Positions 42,865 through 53,751 of a stretch of 64,000 nt of DNA are shown here, piece after piece. The position numbers were made by a program, and so were the translations under genes. This DNA comes from Ipomoea triloba (lineage: Eukaryota > Streptophyta > Magnoliopsida > Solanales > Convolvulaceae). The notes under the pieces are model-generated. The model searched no databases, had not been told where the DNA came from, and saw nothing but the letters and a program-made list of their open reading frames with translations. Location: the NCBI RefSeq assembly GCF_003576645.1, contig NC_044916.1, positions 21,983,456-22,047,455 of the forward strand. The letters are read 5' to 3'. The first letter of the stretch is position 1; each line of letters starts with the position of its first letter.

Positions 42865-43945
42865 TAGTATTTTTCGCACGTGCGTTGCACGGAATCGATT
42901 TGTTATAATATTTTAAGAATATTTAGATCGATATACAATTATGTAAATTATAACATTGAATATTGTATAGCGCAATTGATAAAATTGGTTGGATCGGTTA
43001 TGTTTCATGATGTTTTCCTTGCTTAAATTAGAGTAAATAATTGTCCAATTACCCATGCGATGCATTGATAAATTTTTTATTATATATTTAGATAATAAAA
43101 ATAAAGATGAAATTATAAAAAATTCTAATTGAACGTGTACATTTATTTGATTATAAGATTAGTGCAAAAGTATTACTCAATTAGTTGAATAATATATGAC
43201 TTGTTTGTCTACAATTATCTTAAAAATATCGATATGTAATATGACTTATGTAATTATATTATTACTAAAATAAATATGAGAAAAATGAGAAATAATTTAA
43301 TTATAATTATTATAAAAATAAATTTAACAACTAATGTTTAGCTTAATTACCATAATAATTATTATGTAATTATTAGTCAGTTACACTAATATATGTGCAA
43401 TTATACTTTTATACCTTAAGTATATTCATTTTCACCATATCGCATTTAGTTTTCTCTTCTTCTTCCATATTTGAATGAATTGATTGTAATTATTATAAAA
43501 AATCTAACAGTCCATGTTTAATTAATTTTTTTTAAGTTTAGATAATTTAAAGTTTTCAAAAAGGAAAGTGTAATTAATATTTTAAAAAAGTTTTTAAATA
43601 ATTTTTAGTCAATTAGTAATATCATTTCCTTTTTGAATTTGCCAAATTTCTGTTTCCTGTTTCATTAGGATTTTTTTAAAAATATTTTTCAATCAATTAG
43701 CAAAATCAATTTTCTTTTCTATTTGATCTTTACTATTTTTTGGATGGGAATTTCACAAAGGATGATTTTATTTTTATTAATCGTAGTATAGATAAGTATT
43801 TGAATTATTATTATTGGTGTAAATAATAATTAATAAATTATTTTTTTCTTATAAAATTACGTAAAATTTGTTTCCATTATATATTCTCACAATTATAATG
43901 GTTTAATTATTCTCAGAATTTGGTAAATAAAATTTTGTTACTAAT
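42865..43945 (-). mobile_element. Helitron-like insertion in the permease exon
   Basis: On the minus strand the insertion ends in a hairpin (ccgtgcaacgcacg) followed by tgcgaaaaatactag and then host T, the pattern of a Helitron 3' end. The rest is very AT-rich with no helicase coding seen. The 5' end was not found; 43945 is where the CACTA fragment starts, and the insertion could extend beyond it. Confidence 0.55.
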
Positions 43946-45547
43946 TAAACTCTGTAACTTCTTCACAATTTTATAGTACATACATTCTTGCTTCGGGCCA
44001 TTCAGTTAAAGTCAACTCAATCTATTTTGTTCCAAGCAAAGGCTTACTAGCTTGTGAAAAAACGTGTAACCCAGTGTCAGAGGAGGCATCACTTCCCTCA
44101 TAATTTCTCCCAACATGATTAAATGTAGTTTTAGATCCATGCAAATATCTAGAACAAAAATGCATGCATTCTTGTATAATATAAGCGTCAGCAATTGATC
44201 CTTCTGGTCGTGCTTTGTTTCTCACATATGATTTCAGTGTACGCAAATATCGCTCTATTGGATACATCCATCGAAATTGTACTGGTCCATCAAGTTTAGC
44301 CTCACTCACAAGATGAATTGTTAAATGCACCATTATGTCAAAAAATGAGGGAGGAAATATCTTTTCTAACTTACAAAGTGTAAAAGGAATTGATTTTTCA
44401 AGTCTCTCCAAATCATTAATATGCAAAACTTTAGCACATAACTCTCTAAAATATGTGCACAACTCAATTAAAGCTTCACACACCTCTTTACCTAGCAAAC
44501 CGCGTATAGCCAAAGGAATATATCTATGTAAAAACACATGGCAATCATGACATTTCAATCAAAAAATCTTACATTCAGTGATATTCACACATCGAGATAT
44601 ATTGGATGAATAGCCATCTGGAACTTGTAGATCATTTAAGAATTGACAAAATTTTCGTTTTTCTTCTTTAGATAGTGTATAACATGGAGGGTGAAACACA
44701 TACTTGTCATTACCTGTGGGAGTTGCATGAAGCTCAGGACGTATACTCATTAATTCTAAATCCTAACGAGTGTGTATAGTATCTTTTGTTTTCCCCTCAA
44801 TGTTCAATAAAGTTCCAATTATGTTATCACACACATTTTTCTCAATATGCATGACATCAAGATTATGGCGTAACTCAAGTCCTCTCCAATATGGGAGTTG
44901 GAAAAAATACTATTTTTCTCTAATTTCCAAGTAAAAGAACATCTCCGCGTTTTCTCTTCTTTGAATTTTTACCGAAAGTCACCTGTTTAACAAAAATTGT
45001 AATGTAAGAGAACAAAAATTGACAAGCATTGGGCTAATAAGTGAAATAACACATGAATGCTTAAAATAAACTAAACATCACCTGAGAAAATTCATTGTAC
45101 TGTGCAAGAATATCATCCCCTGAGAGTTGTTTTGGTGCACTACTATTTTCTTTGGTACCATCAAATGCTTTACCATTTTTTCTCCAAGGATTCTTAGTTG
45201 GTAAAAAACGATGATGACCAAGATAGCATGTTTTACGCCCATTGTGAAGCCTACGAGAAGATGTTTCAAGATTGCAGGTAGGACATGTCAATTTTCCTTT
45301 AGTGCTCCATCCTGATAAATTACGGTAGGCTGGAAAATCATTTATGGTCCATAAAATAGCTGTATGTAACTGAAAATTACTCATTGAAAATGCATCATAG
45401 GTCTCTACACCTTTCTCCCAAAGGTATTTTAATTCATTAATCAGTGGTTCTAAGTATACATCAATATCATTTCCAGGAGCTTTAGGACCAGGAATCAAAA
45501 GTGACATAATGAAATAAGGATCTTTCATACAAAGCCATGGTGGGAGG
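43946..45547 (-). pseudogene. Second CACTA transposase fragment
   Basis: This block is nearly the same as 35936-37537 (DUF4218 part plus the end of the TNP2 core), with scattered substitutions. It shares the TGA before LKCHDCHV (44562-44564). It lacks the A-run frame shift of the first copy (here SKEEKRKFCQFLNDLQ is read through) but has its own stop where the other has LDLELM. It starts abruptly at 43946 and is cut at 45547 in mid-gene (LCMKDPYF side) by the Athila LTR. Confidence 0.88.
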
Positions 45548-46879
45548 TGATAAGCCTCCGAGATACCCTTAAATTAAGCACATATTAGGGTGTTTTATCA
45601 CGTTTATAGCATCCTTACATGGTGAATTATGCTCATAAATGCTTGAAAATCACTAACCGACACACAGAAGCTACTTTTAGCCTAAAGGAGGTAAAACAGG
45701 AGTCCCGAGAGCAAATAGTAGCAAAAGTTGAGCTCAAAGAACGAACCAGGCAAGAACGGAGCCCCGAAGGACGAAACTGGATGGCCATACGCGTGTGAGC
45801 GTGCGCGGAAATAATCCAGTAAGCTCCCACGCAACTCACACGCGTGTGGATGGCGAGGAGACGGTGCTGCGCGAATTTTCGTCTAGGGTTGCTTTTCGGA
45901 GACTATTTAAACCCCTTTGATGAATTTTCAGAGGAGGATCCCAGAAATTTAGTTTTCCCTTTCTTAGTTTTTCTTTTGGAGAACTTTCTCCATTTTTCTT
46001 AGTTTTTTAGATTAGATCAATCTCCATTGTAGAAGACAACAAGCTTGGATTGAAGATCTTCTTCTCTCTAGGTGATCTCTATTTCATTTCTATAATTTTA
46101 GTTATCTTGTTCTTAGATTAAATTGGCTTTTGTGTTGAATTTCATATCATGAGTGGCTAGTTTAATCTTGGGATTTGGATTGTGTGATTGAATGTTGCTA
46201 GTGTGATGATCTTATTTCTATATCTTGGATCTATATGTTTGTGTTGATGGATTATCTATTATTGTCTTTTGATTGTTGTTTTGCTGAGATCTTGTTTGGA
46301 TCTGGCCAATCTAGATGAGAGATTGAGCTCTTGACTCTTTCATGTCTTTGATTAGAGTTAGGATTTGAAGCTTTACACAATCATAGTTCCTATGGACTTC
46401 TTAAAAAGAATAGTAGGATAGTGTGTAGCTTATGTGTTTGATAAAATGCCTCTTAGAGCTTTGGATGCTTTAAGGCATTCTTTAGTCAAGAAACCTTAGT
46501 ACACAAGGATGGAAAAGGTCTAAGACAACACACTCTTGAATAGCCAATATCCTAGCATTCCCCGATCCATTACCTTAGTCACACTACAATGCAACATACA
46601 TGAACACTATCCAATCCCTACCCCTTTTATATATTTACAAATCTTTTTACTTTACTCTACTCTCTTGCACTCAAACCAAACCAAATGAACTCTTTCCACT
46701 CACAATCCACTCAACTCCACACTCGAATCCAATGCATGACCCGATCAAAGTAAACTCCCGAACACTTGACACACCTCCACGTCCTTCCTTCGAGACCGAC
46801 ACTCGGGGAGTCACTGACTTTCCGTTTTAGCATACAAATATCTTTTGACGAATCATCCCACTCAATACTGCATCCTTCA
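45548..46879 (+). repeat. 5' LTR of an Athila-type Ty3 element
   Basis: It begins tgataagcctccgagatacc at the break in the CACTA fragment and ends ...catccttca, three bases before a tRNA-Asp primer site, so length is 1332 bp. A possible TATA-like ctatttaaac lies at 45903. There is no second LTR in the window, so the element is truncated. Confidence 0.8.
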
Positions 46880-46882
46880 AAA

Positions 46883-46900
46883 TGGCGCCGTTGCCGGGGA
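46883..46900 (+). other. Primer binding site, tRNA-Asp type
   Basis: tggcgccgttgccgggga is complementary to the 3' end of plant tRNA-Asp(GUC), the primer used by Athila-type Ty3 retroelements. It sits just 3' of the LTR end. Confidence 0.9.
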
Positions 46901-47075
46901 AGGCAATAGGTTGTCATATGTTTTTGTTTACTTTGATTGCATGAATGCTAGATTTGAGCATGTTAATCCATTCCACTTTATTTTGTTTTATTTTTATTTG
47001 TTTTTGCTACTTACCCAATTGACTACTTCTAGTCAATTGTGGAATTTCTGTTTCGTTGATAATCTTACTAGGTGA

Positions 47076-48889
47076 ATGCACACGCGAGCAAAAGGAAATC
47101 AAGGCTTACTACCCTACATTCCTGAAATTAATAGAGCAACTAGAAGGAAAAATACCCAAGGATCACAAATGGCTTCATCAAGCGCAACAAGAAATCCACA
47201 AGGAAGAGGAACAAATGTACCAAATCCACCCCAGTTCCAATTAATCCACAAGTACCGATTAACCATGAAGAACCAATTTTGGAAGAACCACAAGCTAACA
47301 GAGCAAACAATCAAGAGAACAATCGTGAAGAAGAATACTATGGAAACCCTTAAGAACCACAAAGATCAATTGCAGATTACATGACTCCTGATTTCAACAT
47401 ACATAATTCGATCTATGTACCGCCAATGGAAAACGTCAACTTTCACGTACACCCAACTATTCTCACACTGGTTCAGAACAGTCAATACTCGGGATTACCA
47501 TCTGAAGATCCCAACGCACACATCACAAGGTTCATACGAGCATGTGGGATGTACAGACAAGAAGGCGTTAGCGAGGAAATAGTTCGATTCAAATTATTCC
47601 CATTCTCAGTTATAGGAGAGGCAGCACGATGGTTGGAAAGCTAAGACGACAATCATTTCAGATCATGGCAACAGTTGCATCGAGAATTCATGAACGAGTT
47701 CTTTCCCATTACCAAAACCATGAGGATTAGAAGGCTAATACAAGAATTCAAGCAAGGAAGGCTTGAAAGTTTGGGAGAGGATTGGAGACGATTCAAGGTT
47801 CTTAAAAGACAATGCCCACAAGATCTGATGCACCCATGGGACATGATTAGCTCATTCTATGGAGGGCTGACAGATGAAGGAAAAATGTTGCTTGACTCAT
47901 CCTCCAGCGGTGCCTTTGTCTCCCTAGCCTTACAAGAAGCTGAAGAACTAATTGAAAGAATATCTAAGAATACATCCTGTTGGTATGACCGGAGAGGAGA
48001 TCATGGAGGCATATATGAAGTTGATAATCCTGTGGCGAGCGAGGCAAAAATAGAGGCGATGAATCACGAAATCAAGAAGCTACAAGCTATGGTAGAAAAC
48101 ATGGAAGGAAAGACGAAGCCCTGCATGGCTTTGGCACTTTACTGTAACATCTGTGGAGGACCTCACGATACAAATATTTGCACTTCTCCGTCTGCGCATC
48201 TGAGCAAGTCGAGGCGGTAGATTACCAAAGGAACTCCAATTTCAATGCTTATGGACAAACCAAAGATCAAATAACAATTGGAAACAGGGAGAGGGTTGGA
48301 ACAATAGCAACAATGATGGATATCAAGCGAGAGGACAATACAACTATGGAAACAAGCCCGCATATGGACAGAATGATAAGAACAGACTGATGTACAATCA
48401 AAACCAAGGAAATGGAAATCAAATGACCCAGTACAAGCCACAATACAACTCTCAACTTGACTTTACTCAACAAAGAAGGGATGATATCCGTGAAGTAGAT
48501 GAAAGGCTTACAATAACGATCATGGAACTCAAAAATGATCGAGCAAATCTAAAACAAGAGATTACTCAAGAGATTCGACAAGAAATTTCTAGTCTTAGAC
48601 AAGAGTCTAAAGCTACACTTAAGACAATTGAGAATCAAATCTCTCAAATGTTTAAGATGATGTCGGATAGACACTACGGACAACTCCCAAGTAACACTGA
48701 GAACAATCCGAAAGAGAGAGTCAATGCCATCAATGCCAAGGAAGAAGAATACATGAAATGTGATCCAATGGATGCCATCTGCGGAATATGCCAATGTAAG
48801 GTAGAAGACAAGAGAAACGAGACTACCTCTTGTAGTCCCACTCTTGAACTAAAGCATGCAAGAATAAATATGATGCAAGTAAAGTAAAG
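47076..48889 (+). pseudogene. Athila-type gag, broken
   Basis: The reading begins near 47076 (MHTRAKGNQGLLPYIPEINR) and passes through a frame change near 47230, a TAA after EEYYGNP (47351-47353) and a TAA after ARWLES (47642-47644). The middle is a clear plant retrotransposon gag domain: HITRFIRACGMYRQEGVSEE, FKLFPFSVIGEAARWLES, WQQLHREFMNEFFPITKTMR, DMISSFYGGLTDEGKMLLDS. After another shift the C-terminal part has ISQMFKMMSDRHYGQLPSNT and NPKERVNAI. No protease or pol follows: the element is lost after about 48790. Not functional. Confidence 0.88.
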
Positions 48890-49474
48890 AGACATAGAGA
48901 TTTATATTGGTTCGGAGATGGTGTAATTCTCCTACTCCACTTCTTCCTTTCACTCCAAGGAAGATTTCCGCTATCTTCAATCACCCAGATACAATAGTGG
49001 ACAGTGCCAACCCGACACTTCCCGAGTGTTCTTGCACAGAGCTACACTCAATCCCGAGCGCCTCGCACAAAGCCACACTCCCGAGCGTCTCGCACCCAGC
49101 TACGCTCCTACACCAAGTGTTTTGCACCCAGCTACACTTAGTCTTCCGAGTGTCTCCACACCAAGCTACACTCCTCCGAGTATGTCGCATAGAGCTATAC
49201 TCTCGAGCGTCTTGCACCCAGCTACGCTCCCGAGCGTCTCGCACAAAGCTATACTCAACTTGGATTTCACAAGCCTCACCTGCTGCTCTCCTTTTCTCTA
49301 CACACAGTAGATATGGTTTTACAAAGAAGTATTTTTCTTCTTCTCTCTAACTTGAATTTTTCTATTCAGCTCAATACTTGCCCTCTCCAATTTTTCTTCT
49401 CTCCTTTTCTCGAAAATAATAGCTCTATATTTGCTCAAATGTTGTGATATGGAGAGGTGCTTGTCTTCAAATCT
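48890..49474. repeat. Unknown repeat DNA with a ~28-bp tandem array
   Basis: From about 49010 to 49265 a diverged unit is repeated about eight to nine times, each with variants of ctcgcacccagctacgctcc and cgagcg. The flanks (tatattggttcggag; tctctctaacttgaattttt) look like LTR sequence of another retroelement, but no structure is complete. The Sirevirus starts at the right border. Confidence 0.6.
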
Positions 49475-51400
49475 TGCATGGAACATCATGTAATAGGTTT
49501 TGATGATACCAACTGTTAAGTAAGAATCCCCAAGTCTCGATACATAGGCAAAACAATGTAAGTTCGATAAGTAAACTAAGAGCGAAAATACAACCGGGTA
49601 ATTTGAGCTCAACTCGGGAAATATTTAAGCTTAAGGTAAACTTGTTTGAACAACTTAGAAGTTTTCGTGTTGTAAGCAAACAGATAGATCAGAAGCAGGC
49701 ACGAGACAACTCTGGAGGAATAAGGGTCTACGAGACATCAACTAAGTCTCGAGACACAAGCCAAGTTCGAGAGGTAAGGACCTCTCGATATACCTATCGA
49801 GTTCGAGACGTAAAGAATATTCGAGAGATAGACCTCTCGATACATGGGATTGAAACATCAAGTGATCGAGACATCTTATATGGTCTCGATAAACCGGCAC
49901 TTCTCCAAGAGGCTGAATGTTAGTCAACATGTGCAGACAAATACTCTAAGTTTGGAGAAGAAGAATATCATGGAGATAAAATATTGAAGAGGTGCTGAGC
50001 GGGAGGTTTCAAAATGNTGGAGAAGAAGAATATCATGGAGATGGAATAATGAAGAGGTGCCGAACGTGAAGATTTCAAAATGGGCGGAAATGGATGACAC
50101 GTCAGATTTCCACCACAAACGGTCAAAAGGTGCACCAATGCTGAAGTGGTCTGATTCCCTACAAACAAGGAATAATGGGAATATAAAAAGAGTAACTTTT
50201 ACCAAAAGACGAAAGTGGAGCATGGACTCAAGAAAAGTGAACTATGGAACATTCACTACAAGACAAAGAGGTTCAAGTTACAAGATCACCACTCCATGAA
50301 ATATGCTGAAAATATGCAAGACCCATGATCAGCATGGGAGACAAATTTCAAACGGAATAATTTTCCCTCCAACGGAATTATTCCTCTACTCTCATATATA
50401 AGGACGTAAAGACACAAAAAAAGGAAGTAAGAAAAAGAGGTTAAAAAGGTTAACAAGAGGTGTCTGATAAAACGTTCTAGTGCAAAGTGCTTAACTTGGG
50501 ATATCATCCTGATATTCAATACAGCGAGAGAACACATCTTAGTGTTCGAAGAGAGTTACAAAGCTAAACTGTTATACATCCAGAAGGTGACCAAAGCTGC
50601 TCTACATCAANNNNNNNNNNNNNNNNNNNNNNNNNNNNNNNNNNNNNNNNNNNNNNNNNNNNNNNNNNNNNNNNNNNNNNNNNNNNNNNNNNNNNNNNNN
50701 NNNNNNNNNNNNNNNNNNNNNNNNNNNNNNNNNNNNNNNNNNNNNNNNNNNNNNNNNNNNNNNNNNNNNNNNNNNNNNNNNNNNNNNNNNNNNNNNNNNN
50801 NNNNNNNNNNNNNNNNNNNNNNNNNNNNNNNNNNNNNNNNNNNNNNNNNNNNNNNNNNNNNNNNNNNNNNNNNNNNNNNNNNNNNNNNNNNNNNNNNNNN
50901 NNNNNNNNNNNNNNNNNNNNNNNNNNNNNNNNNNNNNNNNNNNNNNNNNNNNNNNNNNNNNNNNNNNNNNNNNNNNNNNNNNNNNNNNNNNNNNNNNNNN
51001 NNNNNNNNNNNNNNNNNNNNNNNNNNNNNNNNNNNNNNNNNNNNNNNNNNNNNNNNNNNNNNNNNNNNNNNNNNNNNNNNNNNNNNNNNNNNNNNNNNNN
51101 NNNNNNNNNNNNNNNNNNNNNNNNNNNNNNNNNNNNNNNNNNNNNNNNNNNNNNNNNNNNNNNNNNNNNNNNNNNNNNNNNNNNNNNNNNNNNNNNNNNN
51201 NNNNNNNNNNNNNNNNNNNNNNNNNNNNNNNNNNNNNNNNNNNNNNNNNNNNNNNNNNNNNNNNNNNNNNNNNNNNNNNNNNNNNNNNNNNNNNNNNNNN
51301 NNNNNNNNNNNNNNNNNNNNNNNNNNNNNNNNNNNNNNNNNNNNNNNNNNNNNNNNNCCCCCCCCCTCTAGACTTGTACCCCATCCCCTTGGGACCAACA
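49475..51400 (+). repeat. Sirevirus 5' LTR (with assembly gap)
   Basis: From 49480 it matches the 3' LTR (starting 62446) almost base for base, but the first five bases differ (tgcat against tgtta). It ends gggaccaaca, just before the primer site. A TATA box (catatataagg) is at 50393-50403. A 65-bp stretch is duplicated (49953-50017, 50018-50082) with an N at the junction. Bases 50611-51357 are N. Short inverted words gttcgagaggt/acctctcga lie at 49765-49788. Confidence 0.88.
50611..51357. other. Assembly gap (747 N)
   Basis: Only N. The open frames spanning it are artefacts. The real content should be the remainder of the 5' LTR; the 3' LTR continues after the same point with ggctgattcaacgatagctt. 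Confidence 0.99.
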
Positions 51401-51402
51401 AT

Positions 51403-51414
51403 TGGTATCAGAGC
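51403..51414 (+). other. Primer binding site, tRNA-iMet type
   Basis: tggtatcagagc is complementary to the 3' end of plant initiator tRNA-Met and lies two bases after the LTR end, the usual arrangement in Ty1/copia elements. Confidence 0.95.
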
Positions 51415-51513
51415 AAGTTCTCTGATCGATATAAACCTTTGTTTATATTGCCTAGAGATCCTTCTTTGAAAAATCTTCCTAAATATTTTCAAAGCACGAG
51501 ATAAGTTTTCAAT

Positions 51514-53751
51514 ATGGACAGCATGTTGTCGAGACATCTTCTCTTTGATCTTAGCAGGTTTGACGACTGGAAAACACGCATGCTTGCGTACTTATCAGCC
51601 CTCCATGATGAGATGGCCGAGGTTATAACTTCTGGACCAGTCAAGATCCTAATGGTTAATACTGCTGCAGTTCAAACCCAAGAAACACCAAAGTACATCC
51701 CAAAACCTAGGGAAGAATGGACCAGTGATGATAGGAAGAGAAACAACCTGGACAATATTGCCAAGGATATTCTCTTCAGAGCTATAGACGAAACCATCTT
51801 CCCAAAAGTGAGGAAGTGCAAAACGGCAAAAGAGGTATGGGATACTTTGATGTTAATTGGTGAAGGTGACGAACAGGAAAAGGAAAACAAGCTCACCGTG
51901 GCCATGAAGAAGTTCGAAGACTTCAAGATGAAGCCAGGAGAGAGCATCGACAACATGGAGTCTCGGTTCATGAAGCTCACAACCGAGATCAGTGACATTG
52001 AAAAGGAGATCCCACAAAAGGAGCTGAACCTGAAGGTCTTACGTGGCCTCACTAAGGAGTGGGAAGTAAAGGTGATCACGATGAGAGATCACCGAGATCT
52101 GAAGGAAACCACAACAGACAAACTCTTCCGGGATCTCAAAGCCTTCGAGTTCGAGATGTTCCCAAGAGATGAGGACATTGTGGATCGACGAAACGTAGCA
52201 CTTGTTACTGAGCAACCATCCACATCTTCAAGGTCAGACTCTAATCCTATGAATGTTATGTCTGACGAACAGTTTGCTCTCTTTGTGAGAAAGTTCAGGA
52301 AATACATGAAGATGAACCAGGAGAGCAACAAAAGTTCACCTTCCTCCTCAAGAAGGAAAAATGAGAGATATCCATCCAGAAGGACGGAGGAGGAAAATCA
52401 GGGTCTATGCTACAACTGCAGAAGACCGGGACATTTCAAGGCCGAATGCCCTTACCCACTAGTAAGCAAGCATCAGAGCCAAGAAGGCAAGGATTCCAAG
52501 AGAATAGAGGAATCCAGGGAGAAGCCAACACAAGGTGGCTTCAAAGGATCATCAAAGACGTATCAGCGCAGGAAGGCGCTTGTTGCTGAAGAATTCGAGA
52601 GAACAATCGAGGAGTCCGAGACGTCGAGCTCCAGCGAAAGCAGCAGCAGCTCAGAGGATGAGAGGGGGCTCATCTGCTTATACACCGAGGAAGAGGAGAA
52701 TCAATGCCTAATGGCCATTGACAACGAGGTAACCTCTACTCCTACATCTCGCTGCTCTACTTCTACCTCTCGTTGTTCTTCATTTAAAAGCGATGAGGAC
52801 CCCTTCGAGATGTTGGAATCGCTTAGAAGGAACCTTAACATCGCCAATAGCACTCATGCTAGAGTGATGGATGAAAACAGCAAGCTAACTGCTGAAAGAG
52901 ATATGCTTAAGAACGTCTCGAAAGAGAATTTGGAGCTGACTCTCAAAGTAAGTGAGTTAGAAGCCAAAGTAATCCTACTATCTGAAGAGTGCAAAGCTCG
53001 AGAGACGAGAGAGCTTAATCTTCGAAAGGTCATAGCATCATACACTAATTCCTCCAAAGCTATGGAGAAAATGGTGGTTGATCACAGACCTACAAGTGAT
53101 AGAACCGGTCTAGGGTTCCATCAAGACCATCTCTCGAGAGATAAACAGACCAATGGTTTGGGAACTTCAAGAAATGGAGGATCTCAACCCAAACCAAATA
53201 AAGGTCATAAAGGACCAACAGAAAAGACCAGAGTAGCTATTCATAAACCGTCCCTATACACCAGCAATGGAAAGTATAGGAAAGCTACGAAGAATGGCCG
53301 GGTAAACAATATCGAGAGATCACCTTGCTATCTCTCGCAAGGCCATTCCAAGTACAAAAAGAGCTACACTCCATATAATGCACCTCAAGGCAAATATGGA
53401 AGGTCTGAGATCCACATAGTTAGGAACTCACGGATGGAGAAAGGAAGACTCTATCCATCTAGTGAAAATTGGTCATCAAATCACAAGTTCTGGAAGAAAC
53501 CTCACTTTCAGCAATTTCACATGACCAAACAGCGTATGAAAGGCATGGTGCATAAGCCGATCGAAAAGTCTCTACCTAAGTTGATTTATGCACCAAAGAG
53601 GCCTAAAACCTTTGCTAGCATTCCTTATAATTATCAAACGTACAATGGCTACATTGCGCCTAGGCCTGGAATAATGGGCACAAGGTATAAATGGATGCCT
53701 AAACTCACTAACCCACCAGGACCCAAAGTTTGGGTACCTAAACTTGCTTGA
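51514..53751 (+). CDS. gag: Sirevirus Gag (745 aa)
   Basis: The ORF starts at the first ATG after the primer site. Residues about 10-215 are a Ty1/copia gag region ([72 protein letters not shown]). A CCHC zinc knuckle ([14 protein letters not shown], residues 299-312) follows. The second half is a long hydrophilic extension with a Ser/Glu run, a coiled-coil-like stretch (about 440-510, [20 protein letters not shown]) and a basic, Tyr-rich tail ending [11 protein letters not shown] Gag extended beyond the knuckle is typical of Sireviruses. Gag forms the virus-like particle. It ends at TGA 53749-53751; pol is in the -1 frame. No lesion is seen. Confidence 0.93.
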   Translation: MDSMLSRHLLFDLSRFDDWKTRMLAYLSALHDEMAEVITSGPVKILMVNTAAVQTQETPKYIPKPREEWTSDDRKRNNLDNIAKDILFRAIDETIFPKVRKCKTAKEVWDTLMLIGEGDEQEKENKLTVAMKKFEDFKMKPGESIDNMESRFMKLTTEISDIEKEIPQKELNLKVLRGLTKEWEVKVITMRDHRDLKETTTDKLFRDLKAFEFEMFPRDEDIVDRRNVALVTEQPSTSSRSDSNPMNVMSDEQFALFVRKFRKYMKMNQESNKSSPSSSRRKNERYPSRRTEEENQGLCYNCRRPGHFKAECPYPLVSKHQSQEGKDSKRIEESREKPTQGGFKGSSKTYQRRKALVAEEFERTIEESETSSSSESSSSSEDERGLICLYTEEEENQCLMAIDNEVTSTPTSRCSTSTSRCSSFKSDEDPFEMLESLRRNLNIANSTHARVMDENSKLTAERDMLKNVSKENLELTLKVSELEAKVILLSEECKARETRELNLRKVIASYTNSSKAMEKMVVDHRPTSDRTGLGFHQDHLSRDKQTNGLGTSRNGGSQPKPNKGHKGPTEKTRVAIHKPSLYTSNGKYRKATKNGRVNNIERSPCYLSQGHSKYKKSYTPYNAPQGKYGRSEIHIVRNSRMEKGRLYPSSENWSSNHKFWKKPHFQQFHMTKQRMKGMVHKPIEKSLPKLIYAPKRPKTFASIPYNYQTYNGYIAPRPGIMGTRYKWMPKLTNPPGPKVWVPKLA

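Noticed and set aside
48907..49350. 147-codon frame with repeats of CTQL/ATLPS type
   Set aside because: It is the ~28-bp tandem repeat translated; other frames are open as well.
49603..49923. 106-codon frame at the start of both LTRs
   Set aside because: Same sequence in both LTRs upstream of the TATA box; lacks domain features and is probably non-coding LTR.
50542..51537. Open frames of 264-320 codons across the N gap
   Set aside because: Made of unknown bases; no evidence of coding.
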